Shown here: positions 1 through 5,921 of the stretch, one piece after another
How the letters are laid out: each line of letters begins with the position of its first letter
How positions within the stretch are numbered: the first letter of the stretch is position 1
NCBI GenBank assembly: GCA_002293295.1
Contig: DBCY01000004.1
Location: forward strand, 1 to 5,957
Reading direction: 5' to 3'
Length of the DNA stretch: 5,957 nt
Source: Ruminococcus sp. UBA946
GTDB lineage: Bacteria > Bacillota > Clostridia > Oscillospirales > Ruminococcaceae
The notes under the pieces: generated by a model
Database searches by the model: none
Told to the model about the DNA's origin: nothing
Seen by the model: only the letters and a program-made list of their open reading frames with translations
Position numbers and translations under genes: made by a program

Positions 1-7
1 TCTTGCA

Positions 8-44
8 CTTATAAAACAGTTTTCTTAGAAAACTGTTTTATAAG
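8..44. repeat. Hairpin 1, perfect 17-bp stem
   Basis: Arms 8-24 and 28-44 are exact reverse complements, with loop TTA at 25-27. The stem is AT-rich. Internal A4 and T4 runs on both strands make it resemble a weak bidirectional terminator core (AAAACAGTTTTC paired with GAAAACTGTTTT), but the distal T run is only four bases long and is itself paired. Thirteen bases, AACAGTTTTCTTA at 15-27, recur at 174-186 inside the end of the neighbouring MFS gene. Confidence 0.9.
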
Positions 45-63
45 CAGACATTATTAAGAAGTA

Positions 64-91
64 TTGCGAAAAAGCTCTGCTTTTTTCGCAA
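64..91. repeat. Hairpin 2, near-perfect stem with one bulge
   Basis: The left arm TTGCGAAAAAGC (64-75) pairs with GCTTTTTTCGCAA (79-91) across loop TCT at 76-78. The left arm has five A and the right arm six T, leaving a single bulged T. The GC pairs at the loop next to A/T runs make this the member most like an A-tract/U-tract terminator, but the T run lies within the stem and is followed by CGCAA, so the terminator reading is weak. Confidence 0.8.
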
Positions 92-117
92 CCAGAAACA
101 GACTTGTCTGTTTCTGG
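92..117. repeat. Hairpin 3, perfect 12-bp stem
   Basis: CCAGAAACAGAC (92-103) and GTCTGTTTCTGG (106-117) are exact reverse complements around TT. In RNA the terminal C-G pair would probably open to give an 11-bp stem with a CUUG tetraloop, a stable loop class. It starts at the base after hairpin 2 and ends at the base before hairpin 4. Confidence 0.88.
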
Positions 118-146
118 GAACAATTACACAAAATGTGTAATTGTTC
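118..146. repeat. Hairpin 4, perfect 13-bp stem
   Basis: GAACAATTACACA (118-130) and TGTGTAATTGTTC (134-146) are exact reverse complements around loop AAA. It is the hairpin nearest the MFS stop codon, with 12 nt between stem and stop. Neither flank carries a T-tract in the direction that would make it a standard intrinsic terminator. Confidence 0.88.
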
Positions 147-158
147 AGTACGTATTAA

Positions 159-1355
159 TTAACGGGCATTTTTAACAGTTTTCTTAACTGTTTCAATCAT
201 TACAAACATAAGTGCAATAAATATAAAAAGATAAACCGGCAGCAGCATTATGCTGATATAATTTGCGATTAATCCGAAAACGGGCGGCATAAAGGTTGAA
301 CCGAAATATGCGCTTGCCATTTGTATTCCTATAATTCCGCCGGAATTCTCCCTGCCGAAGTTATCCGGCGTGGAATGAATTATTGAAGGATAGACAGGCG
401 CACAGCCAAGTCCGATAATAATAAATCCGCTTAATGCTATAATATCGTTCTCAGCAGGAATTACGATACACAGAACCCCCAGAACCATAACGGCGGTGCC
501 TATGCGTATAAGGCGGTAGTCACCGGCTTTTTCAGAGAAAATACCCGATACGAACCTCCCTGCGGTAATTCCGATAAAGAAAAGTGCGGCAAAGGCGGCG
601 GCGGTTTCGGATGCGATATTCCTCACCCTGACAAGATAGCTTGCCGCCCAGAGCATTACGGTAGCTTCTAAGGAGCAGTACGCGAAGAACCCTGTAAGAA
701 GCGGCTTGACCCCTTTGATTGAAAGAGCTTTCTTTAACGAAAGGGGAGCGCTCTTAGCTGAACCGCGGTTATTGCCGGGATTATTTTTTTCTGCTTTATC
801 AGAACGGTTAACCTTTTTCCAGAGGGGGAGCGTAACAAGAAGAATAACGGCTATGAAAAACTGAATTAAAGTTACAAAACGGTATCCGCCCTGCCAGTTT
901 TCATTCTGAGTAAGGAAATAGCTCATTATGTACGGGCTTATGATAGTTCCCACTCCCCAGAAACAGTGAAGCCAGCTCATATGGCGCGACGAATAATGAA
1001 GAGCCACATAATTATTCAGAGCGGCGTCGATTGTACCCGCGCCCAAACCGTAGGGAACAGCCCAGATACAAAGCGTCAGCAGATTATCGGAAACGGAAAA
1101 TCCAAACAGCGCTAGTGCTGTAAGCACTACGCTTAAAACAGTAGCAGGCCCGGTATTGATTTTTCTTGTTATTCGGTCGGATAAAAGACTTGAAATGATG
1201 GTACCGCCTGAAATAATCATTGATAAAATTCCCGCGTAAGACAGAGGGACGTTCATATCCGAATGCATAACAGGCCATCCCGCGCCGAGAAGAGAATCGG
1301 GAAGCCCCAGACTGATAAATGCAAGATAAATCAGGACAAGCATGAAAGTATACAT
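159..1355 (-). CDS. MFS transporter, 12 TM
   Basis: This 398-residue protein is a secondary transporter of the major facilitator superfamily in the cytoplasmic membrane. About six hydrophobic segments lie in residues 5-180, then a hydrophilic loop at 181-213 rich in Lys, Asn, Ser and Gly, then six more up to residue 388. This is the usual 6+6 arrangement at normal family length. A motif-A-like SDRITRK follows TM2 (59-65), and a second copy, GRFVSGIFSEKAGD, sits after TM8 (266-279). The segment around 101-142, with GLGAGTIDAALNNYVA and then WLHCFWGVGT, resembles the fucose-permease/sugar-type MFS proteins of Firmicutes, but the substrate cannot be assigned. The start is ATG at 1355 with a weak GGAA-type site 5 nt upstream; Met5 is an alternative. 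It is transcribed divergently from the cyclase-like gene, stops at TAA, and its 3' side runs into the hairpin cluster. Confidence 0.9.
   Translation of the reverse strand: MYTFMLVLIYLAFISLGLPDSLLGAGWPVMHSDMNVPLSYAGILSMIISGGTIISSLLSDRITRKINTGPATVLSVVLTALALFGFSVSDNLLTLCIWAVPYGLGAGTIDAALNNYVALHYSSRHMSWLHCFWGVGTIISPYIMSYFLTQNENWQGGYRFVTLIQFFIAVILLVTLPLWKKVNRSDKAEKNNPGNNRGSAKSAPLSLKKALSIKGVKPLLTGFFAYCSLEATVMLWAASYLVRVRNIASETAAAFAALFFIGITAGRFVSGIFSEKAGDYRLIRIGTAVMVLGVLCIVIPAENDIIALSGFIIIGLGCAPVYPSIIHSTPDNFGRENSGGIIGIQMASAYFGSTFMPPVFGLIANYISIMLLPVYLFIFIALMFVMIETVKKTVKNAR
174..192. repeat. Small hairpin in the 3' end of the MFS gene
   Basis: AACAGTT (174-180) and AACTGTT (186-192) pair over a 5-nt loop, TTCTT, inside the codons for the C-terminal Lys-Lys-Thr-Val-Lys stretch. 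Its first 13 bases are identical to part of hairpin 1 (15-27), including the loop-side bases. It may be a fifth member of the cluster reaching into the coding region, or a chance product of repeated Thr-Val and Lys codons. Confidence 0.5.
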
Positions 1356-1369
1356 AAAAATTCCGTTCC

Positions 1370-1396
1370 GCCGCCGTTAAGGGCGGCATTGTTTTT
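1370..1396. promoter_or_regulatory. GC-rich hairpin in MFS leader, with T-tract
   Basis: GCCGCC (1370-1375) pairs with GGCGGC (1382-1387) over a 6-nt loop. Read on the plus strand it is followed by ATTGTTTTT, so it looks like a short intrinsic terminator that could stop antisense transcripts. Read on the minus strand it lies in the MFS leader, directly before the GGAACGGAA that serves as its weak ribosome binding site. There it could affect translation initiation. No riboswitch class is recognised, and either role is inference. Confidence 0.4.
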
Positions 1397-1439
1397 GACA
1401 TAATAACAGGTGCGGTATATTTGCGGCGGTCTGTATAAT
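1395..1439 (+). promoter_or_regulatory. Possible promoter of the cyclase-like/Rieske operon
   Basis: A consensus -35 box TTGACA lies at 1395-1400. The nearest -10-like box is TATATT at 1416-1421, only 15 bp away, which is shorter than ideal. A perfect TATAAT lies at 1434-1439 but lacks a matching -35 at the proper distance. Either could start transcription 60 to 85 nt before the GTG start of the downstream gene. No equally good promoter was found for the divergent MFS gene in the rest of 1356-1507, which is otherwise AT-rich. Confidence 0.35.
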
Positions 1440-1493
1440 AAACATTTTTAATCAAATAATACATATATTTGAAAGGCTTATAAAAAAATTCTT

Positions 1494-1498
1494 AAGGG
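1494..1498 (+). promoter_or_regulatory. Ribosome binding site supporting a GTG start
   Basis: AAGGG lies 9 nt before the GTG at 1508. This decides the start: the next in-frame ATG (1541, residue 12) has no such site. Starting there would also cut into the conserved FDGMYYKH region of the protein. Confidence 0.6.
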
Positions 1499-1507
1499 TT
1501 TGATAAG

Positions 1508-2362
1508 GTGGCAGGGAAGTTGAAAAAATGTTTTGACGGGATGTATTATAAGCATGTAAACGGCGGGCAAACGGTTTCTGTTATACAGGGTATTTCATCC
1601 GAGCATGCTTTTGTTCAGATAATAACGGACATAAACTCGTATTATTTTAAGTACCCTTTATCCGTATATAAACACGGCAAAGGAATCATAATCGGCAGAA
1701 ATATGTTTTCAGACAGGGGAATTAAGTTACACATTGAAAATGAAAATATATCAATTCACGGTAAAATTAAATACCTTAACCTGACTCCGCTTAAATATGA
1801 TATTATGGGACCATTTAAAGCTTTTCCGATGCAGTGCCGCCATAAAATCAGAAGCCTTCACCACAGGCTTGACGGTTTTCTTGAAATCAACGGTGAACAT
1901 ATTGATTTTACAGGCGGAACAGGCTATATTGAAGGCGACTGCGGCAGGTCATTCCCTAAAAATTATTTGTGGCTCCAATGCAATGACTTCCCTGAGAAGA
2001 CTTGCATAACAGCCGGAATTGCCGATATTCCCTTTTTAGGTTTTCACTTCCGCGGATGTATTTGCATCGTATATTATAAAGGACATGAATACAGGCTTGC
2101 AACATATCTGGGAGTTAAAATCCTTGTATGCAGAGAAAACAAAATAATTCTGGAGCAGGGTAAGCTCCGTTTGGAAATAGATATAAAAGCCGGCGCCGGT
2201 TCGGGGTTGATTGCGCCCCGTAACGGCAAGATGATAAGGGGAATCCGCGAATGCATTTCATGTGAGGCAAGGTTTAAGTTCTGGGACGGTCAAAAATTGC
2301 TAATTAACCGCAGCGGTATGAATACAAGCTATGAAAATGTAAAGGGAGAAGGAAATCAATGA
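1508..2362 (+). CDS. Tocopherol cyclase-like family protein
   Basis: This 284-residue protein starts at GTG and has no signal peptide or membrane segment, so it is probably cytoplasmic. It resembles the bacterial tocopherol-cyclase-like family. The N-terminus has FDGMYYKHVNGG (9-20), like the FxGWYFKH opening of the family. The centre has the signature GYIEGDCGRSFP followed by YLWLQCN (139-159), matching the family's E-K/D-x-G-x-x-FP-x-x-WxWxQ pattern. The rest is predicted mostly beta-strand, as in a lipocalin-like barrel. Plant and cyanobacterial cyclases are usually longer and make chromanol rings; an anaerobic Firmicute is not expected to make tocopherol, so the name marks ancestry rather than reaction. 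Ten cysteines (8, 110, 145, 158, 166, 184, 186, 208, 249, 252) are many for this length. Its stop overlaps the start of the FAD/Rieske gene (ATGA), pointing to coupled translation and perhaps a shared pathway. Confidence 0.78.
   Translation: MAGKLKKCFDGMYYKHVNGGQTVSVIQGISSEHAFVQIITDINSYYFKYPLSVYKHGKGIIIGRNMFSDRGIKLHIENENISIHGKIKYLNLTPLKYDIMGPFKAFPMQCRHKIRSLHHRLDGFLEINGEHIDFTGGTGYIEGDCGRSFPKNYLWLQCNDFPEKTCITAGIADIPFLGFHFRGCICIVYYKGHEYRLATYLGVKILVCRENKIILEQGKLRLEIDIKAGAGSGLIAPRNGKMIRGIRECISCEARFKFWDGQKLLINRSGMNTSYENVKGEGNQ
2344..2353 (+). promoter_or_regulatory. Ribosome binding site inside the upstream gene; ATGA coupling
   Basis: GGGAGAAGGA lies in the last codons of the cyclase-like gene and ends 5 nt before the ATG at 2359. 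The stop codon of the first gene (TGA, 2360-2362) shares three bases with this ATG, giving the ATGA overlap typical of translational coupling. This fixes the start of the second gene and argues that both are made from one mRNA. Confidence 0.8.
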
Positions 2363-3660
2363 AATCCGTATGGACTGAAAATGTTAAAATAAAAAATTTC
2401 CGCGCTCTTGAAGGTACTGTCAGCACCGATGTCCTGATTATCGGCGGCGGACTTGCGGGATTGTTATGCGCCTATTATTTAGGGGAAGCGGGAGTTCCTT
2501 ATGTTTTGGCCGAGGGGAACCGTATCGGTTCGGGAATTACCGGGAATACAACCGCTAAAATAACCTCGCAGCACGGTTTGATTTATGATAAGCTAATAAG
2601 AAAATCAGGTGCGGAAACGGCAAAAATGTACCTGGACGCAAATGAGCTTGCCGTTGCAAAGTGGGCGGAATTATGCAAAAATATTCCCTGCGGATATGAA
2701 GAAAAAAGCTCGTTCGTATATTCCCTTACCGACCGTACCGCTGTTGAAAATGAGGTTTCAGCCGTAAACAAGTTAGGTTTAAAAGCTGATTTTACCGAAC
2801 ATATACCCCTGCCCTTTGAAATTGCGGGAGCCATTGAATTCAAAAAACAGGCGCAGTTCAATCCGCTGAAATTCATTGAAGGAATTTCAGACAGGCTTAA
2901 TATATATGAAAATACGTTCATAAATGAAATACGTGATAAAAATACGGCGATAACAGACAATGCGGAGATTAAAGCAAAGAAAATCATCGTTGCTTCTCAT
3001 TTCCCGTTTATAAATAAGCACGGCGGTTATTTTCTTAAAATGTACCAGCACCGTTCTTATGTGATAGCGCTGGAAAACGCCGCGGATGTCGGCGGAATGT
3101 ATCTTGAGGAAATAAAAAACGGTTTTTCTTTCAGGAATTATGAAAATCTGCTTTTAATTGGCGGAGGTGACCATAAGACAGGGAAAACGGGAGGAAACTG
3201 GCAGGCGCTGCGGGAGTTTGCAAAAAAGAACTATCCCGAAGCAAGTGAAAAATATGCATGGGCAGCCCAGGACTGCATGAGCCTTGACGGGCTCCCCTAT
3301 ATAGGGAATTACTCAGGCAAAACCCCCGATTTATATGTCGCGTCCGGTTTCAATAAATGGGGGATGACCTCTTCTATGGTTTCGGCTATGATTTTAACCG
3401 ATATGATTACCGGAAAGGAAAATCAGTATGCGAAGGTTTTCCGGCCTGACCGCTCAGTTTTAAAGCCCCAGCTATTGGTAAACGGAGTTTCCGCAGTCGG
3501 GAATCTGCTGAATTTTACGGCAAAGCACCGCTGCCCGCATATGGGCTGCGCATTAAAATGGAATAAAGCCGAAAGGTCATGGGACTGCCCCTGCCACGGT
3601 TCAAGGTTTGAGCAGAACGGCAGACTGGCGGATAATCCCGCTACCGGGGACTTGTTTTAA
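2359..3660 (+). CDS. FAD-dependent oxidoreductase with C-terminal Rieske [2Fe-2S] motif
   Basis: This 433-residue cytoplasmic flavoprotein is of the DAO (glycine oxidase/sarcosine oxidase-like) type with a Rieske centre fused at its end, like Bacillus subtilis YhfW. The dinucleotide fold is clear: DVLIIGGGLAG (24-34) has the GxGxxG glycines, and Glu52 ends the second strand, where the FAD ribose is bound. A TGNTTAKIT motif follows (61-69). The C-terminal FAD segment contains DGLPYIGN (310-317) and LYVASGFNKWGMTSS (325-339). The Rieske ligands are Cys392-Pro-His394 and Cys410-Pro-Cys-His413, with 15 residues between. Cys397 and Cys412 are placed for the disulfide of high-potential Rieske proteins. 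The DAO part ends near 365, leaving only about 27 residues before Cys392, so the usual N-terminal strands of a Rieske domain seem absent; YhfW-type proteins are near 500 residues. The cluster probably passes electrons to or from FAD; substrate unknown. It overlaps the preceding cyclase-like gene by 4 nt. Confidence 0.9.
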   Translation: MKSVWTENVKIKNFRALEGTVSTDVLIIGGGLAGLLCAYYLGEAGVPYVLAEGNRIGSGITGNTTAKITSQHGLIYDKLIRKSGAETAKMYLDANELAVAKWAELCKNIPCGYEEKSSFVYSLTDRTAVENEVSAVNKLGLKADFTEHIPLPFEIAGAIEFKKQAQFNPLKFIEGISDRLNIYENTFINEIRDKNTAITDNAEIKAKKIIVASHFPFINKHGGYFLKMYQHRSYVIALENAADVGGMYLEEIKNGFSFRNYENLLLIGGGDHKTGKTGGNWQALREFAKKNYPEASEKYAWAAQDCMSLDGLPYIGNYSGKTPDLYVASGFNKWGMTSSMVSAMILTDMITGKENQYAKVFRPDRSVLKPQLLVNGVSAVGNLLNFTAKHRCPHMGCALKWNKAERSWDCPCHGSRFEQNGRLADNPATGDLF

Positions 3661-3690
3661 ACCTTTTTATATACTTTTATTTTTACAGTA
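3661..3690. other. Convergent intergenic gap, T-rich
   Basis: Thirty bases separate the TAA of the FAD/Rieske gene from the TGA of tex, which is read towards it. The plus strand has short T runs (CTTTTTAT, CTTTTATTTTTAC). I found no convincing GC-rich stem before them on either strand, so an intrinsic terminator is not supported, and the two transcripts probably overlap at their 3' ends. Confidence 0.5.
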
Positions 3691-5856
3691 TCACTTTTTA
3701 TCGGTTTTCATGGTAAGGGAAATGCGTTTGCGTTTAACGTCAGTATCCAGAACGCGGACTTTAACAACCTCGCCGACCTTCACAGCTTCAAGAGGGTGCT
3801 TAATATACCTGTCGCATATCTGTGAAATATGGACAAGACCGTCCTCATGGACGCCTATATCGACAAAGCATCCGAAGTCAATCACATTACGAACGGTACC
3901 CATAAGCTCCATACCGGGCTTTAAGTCCTTAATTTCCATAACATCGCCGCTTCTTAAAAGGGGAGGGGGAAGCTCGTCGCGCGGGTCGCGACCCGGTTTT
4001 GAAAGCTCCTTTAATATGTCGCTTACGGTAGGAACGCCGACGCCTGCTTTTTCAGCGATTTTTGATATACCCTGCTTTTCGGCGGCGGCGGGGATTCCTG
4101 AAAGCTCGTTAGAACGCAAATCGGAAAGCCTGAATCCGCATTCGTCAATAATCTTTTTAGCGGCTTCATAGCTTTCGGGATGTACTGCCGTATTGTCAAG
4201 CGGGTTTTTTCCGCCGCGCACTCGTAAAAATCCGGCGCACTGTTCATATGCCTTGGGACCCAGCTTTGCCACCTTTAAAAGCTCTTTCCTGTCGGTAAAG
4301 GAACCGTTTTCCTCACGGTAGGAAACTATATTTTTTGCTGTCGAGGAATTTATTCCCGCTATATGTGATAAAAGTGAATGAGAAGCCGTATTTAGGTCGA
4401 CCCCTACGCTGTTCACGCAGTCTTCCACAACGCCTGAAAGAGCCTCGTCCATCCTTGCCTTAGGCATATCATGCTGATACTGACCGACCCCGATTGCCTT
4501 GGGGTCAATTTTGACAAGCTCGGCAAGGGGGTCCTGCAAACGCCGGGCAATTGATACAGCACTTCTAAGCGAAACGTCGTAATCGGGGAACTCACTGGCG
4601 GCAAGCTTCGAAGCCGAATATACCGACGCCCCCGCTTCGGATACAACCATATACGACACCTTATCCGGCAGCTCCTTTACAAGACCGGCGATAAAAGCCT
4701 CCGATTCACGGGAAGCGGTGCCGTTACCTATTGCGATAACAGTAACGCTGTGCTTTTTAATCATATTTTTTATAATAGCTCTGCCCTGTTCGGTTTTACG
4801 CTGTTCGCCTGTGGTTATATATGCGACTCCCGTGTCAAGAACCTTGCCTGTTTCGTCAACGACAGCCAGCTTGCAGCCCGTTCTGAATCCGGGGTCAAGT
4901 CCGAGTGCGACGTTCCCTTTGACGGGAGGAGCCATTAGCAGCTGGCGCAGGTTGGACGAAAACACCTTTATGGCGCCTTCGGCGGCATTTGCGGTTAGCT
5001 CGGTACGGATTTCACGTTCAACCGACGGGAATATAAGGCGTTTATAGCTGTCCGCGCAGGCAGCTGAAACATATTCAGCTGAAGCGGAAGAATTCCGTAT
5101 ATATTTGTCGGCAAGAACTCTTATACCGGTTTCTTCGGGGAATTCGACCGAAACCTTAAGCTTGTCCTCCCGTTCGCCCCTGTCCAGAGCTAAAATCCTG
5201 TGACCGGTATTGGCGATTTTAAATACCGGTTCCGAAAATTCATAATAATTCTTATATACGGTTTCTTCTTCGGGATTAACGGCTTTTGAGGCGATAAAAC
5301 CCGATTTAACGAGCAGGGAACGCAGTTTTTTCCTGATTTCGGCGTCGTCGGAAATATCCTCGGCGATAATATCCATGGCTCCCTGTATTGCCGAATCCGA
5401 ATCCGTAACGCCTTTTTCATCATCAATATAAGTTGCCGCTTCAGCCAATACATCTATTGAAAAATCTTGTTTTATAATCAATTCCGCAAGGGGTTCAAGC
5501 CCCTTTTCACGCGCGGCGGATGCCCTTGTTTTTCTCTTTGGCTTGAACGGACGGTAAATATCCTCAACCTCGACAAGGGCGGACGCCCTTTCAATGGCTG
5601 AGGCAATTTCATCGGTCATCTTTTCCTGCGCTGAAATGGCAGCGAAAACCTCTTCCTTGCGTTTTACGAGGTTTCGCAGGTAGTTCAGCCTGTCGAAAAT
5701 CTCCCTGAGCTTCTGGTCGTCGAGCGAACCGGTAAGCTCCTTGCGGTAGCGCGCTATAAATGGTATGGTTTTTCCGTCGTCAATCAGCTCGACGGTATTG
5801 TCAATCTGGCTTCGGTTAAGTTTGAATTCGGCGGTTAAAGCTGCATTAATATCCAA
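3691..5856 (-). CDS. tex: Tex, S1-domain RNA-binding transcription accessory protein
   Basis: This is a complete 721-residue Tex protein (YhgF/Spt6-like), a cytoplasmic nucleic-acid-binding factor tied to transcription, at normal family length. The N-terminal helical domain has the family signature IDDGKTIPFIARYRKELTGS (25-44), then VEDIYRPFKPKRKTRA (97-112) and EKGLEPLA (117-124). The YqgF/RNase H-like domain spans about 314-460, with LGLDPGFRTGCK (318-329), IGNGTASRE (376-384), and RRLQDPLAELVKIDPKAIGV with GQYQHDM (438-464). Helix-hairpin-helix repeats follow at about 475-550 (SVGVDLNTAS, GINSSTAKNIV, LGPKAYEQCAGF). A linker with PGRDPRDELPPP (621-632) leads to the S1 domain at about 646-716, with GTVRNVIDFGCFVDIGVHED and GLVHIS. 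The family's RNase H-like domain is generally regarded as non-catalytic. The start is TTG at 5856, chosen because AAGGAGT lies 8 nt upstream and MDINAALTAEF aligns with known Tex N-termini. It appears monocistronic in this window and converges on the FAD/Rieske gene. Confidence 0.97.
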   Translation of the reverse strand: MDINAALTAEFKLNRSQIDNTVELIDDGKTIPFIARYRKELTGSLDDQKLREIFDRLNYLRNLVKRKEEVFAAISAQEKMTDEIASAIERASALVEVEDIYRPFKPKRKTRASAAREKGLEPLAELIIKQDFSIDVLAEAATYIDDEKGVTDSDSAIQGAMDIIAEDISDDAEIRKKLRSLLVKSGFIASKAVNPEEETVYKNYYEFSEPVFKIANTGHRILALDRGEREDKLKVSVEFPEETGIRVLADKYIRNSSASAEYVSAACADSYKRLIFPSVEREIRTELTANAAEGAIKVFSSNLRQLLMAPPVKGNVALGLDPGFRTGCKLAVVDETGKVLDTGVAYITTGEQRKTEQGRAIIKNMIKKHSVTVIAIGNGTASRESEAFIAGLVKELPDKVSYMVVSEAGASVYSASKLAASEFPDYDVSLRSAVSIARRLQDPLAELVKIDPKAIGVGQYQHDMPKARMDEALSGVVEDCVNSVGVDLNTASHSLLSHIAGINSSTAKNIVSYREENGSFTDRKELLKVAKLGPKAYEQCAGFLRVRGGKNPLDNTAVHPESYEAAKKIIDECGFRLSDLRSNELSGIPAAAEKQGISKIAEKAGVGVPTVSDILKELSKPGRDPRDELPPPLLRSGDVMEIKDLKPGMELMGTVRNVIDFGCFVDIGVHEDGLVHISQICDRYIKHPLEAVKVGEVVKVRVLDTDVKRKRISLTMKTDKK

Positions 5857-5864
5857 TTTTAATT

Positions 5865-5871
5865 ACTCCTT
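5865..5871 (-). promoter_or_regulatory. Strong ribosome binding site of tex
   Basis: On the minus strand this reads AAGGAGT, a full Shine-Dalgarno match, 8 nt before the TTG start codon. Its strength and spacing compensate for the weak start codon and fix the N-terminus. Confidence 0.9.
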
Positions 5872-5891
5872 ACCCCATATTTTATGAAGTA

Positions 5892-5921
5892 ATTATACCA
5901 TATGAACACAAAACAAGTCAA
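5892..5921 (-). promoter_or_regulatory. Sigma-A-type promoter of tex
   Basis: On the minus strand the -35 box is TTGACT (5916-5921) and the -10 box is a perfect TATAAT (5892-5897), separated by 18 bp. The bases just before the -10 are TGG, giving an extended -10 (TGnTATAAT). Transcription would begin near 5885, leaving a leader of about 30 nt that holds the ribosome binding site and has no room for a riboswitch. No operator-like repeat was seen, which fits constitutive expression. Confidence 0.85.

Larger units (their letters stand above)
8..146. repeat. Cluster of four unrelated hairpins
   Basis: This gene-free stretch lies immediately past the 3' end of the MFS transporter gene, so it would form that gene's 3' untranslated region when read on the minus strand. 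It holds four inverted repeats at 8-44, 64-91, 92-117 and 118-146, with stems of 12 to 17 bp and loops of 2 to 3 nt. The last three abut with no base between them; a 19-nt spacer separates the first from the second. The arms differ in sequence between hairpins, so this is neither a CRISPR nor a REP-type array of one repeated unit. None is followed by a convincing run of T on either strand, so ordinary intrinsic termination is not well supported for most of them. Possible roles are mRNA 3'-end protection, a bidirectional transcription barrier, a structured RNA or a DNA hairpin substrate. The array could continue left of the window. Confidence 0.85.

Noticed and set aside
8..146. CRISPR array or REP-type repeat cluster.
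   Set aside because: The hairpins do not share a repeated sequence, spacing is zero between three of them, and no cas or RAYT gene is present.
149..162. Short palindromes TACGTA (149-154) and TTAATTAA (155-162) at the MFS stop codon.
   Set aside because: They are short, AT-rich and common by chance, with no second copy suggesting an operator.
1084..1464. 126-codon minus-strand frame overlapping the MFS gene start.
   Set aside because: It overlaps the well-supported MFS N-terminus in another frame and has no family resemblance.
3640..3660. Possible frameshift or truncation at the end of the FAD/Rieske gene.
   Set aside because: The ending DNPATGDLF directly after the complete CPCHGSRF motif resembles the natural end of short homologues, and no continuation is seen in other frames before tex.
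3982..3995. Perfect 14-bp palindrome CGGGTCGCGACCCG inside tex.
   Set aside because: It lies in codons for the conserved Tex linker PGRDPRDE, so the protein sequence with GC-rich codon choice explains it; no related site is seen elsewhere in the window.
3608..4171. 187-codon plus-strand open frame over the end of the FAD/Rieske gene and tex.
   Set aside because: It is antisense to conserved Tex S1 and linker coding sequence, lacks a recognisable domain, and is low-complexity Ser/Thr/Pro-rich as expected of a shadow frame.
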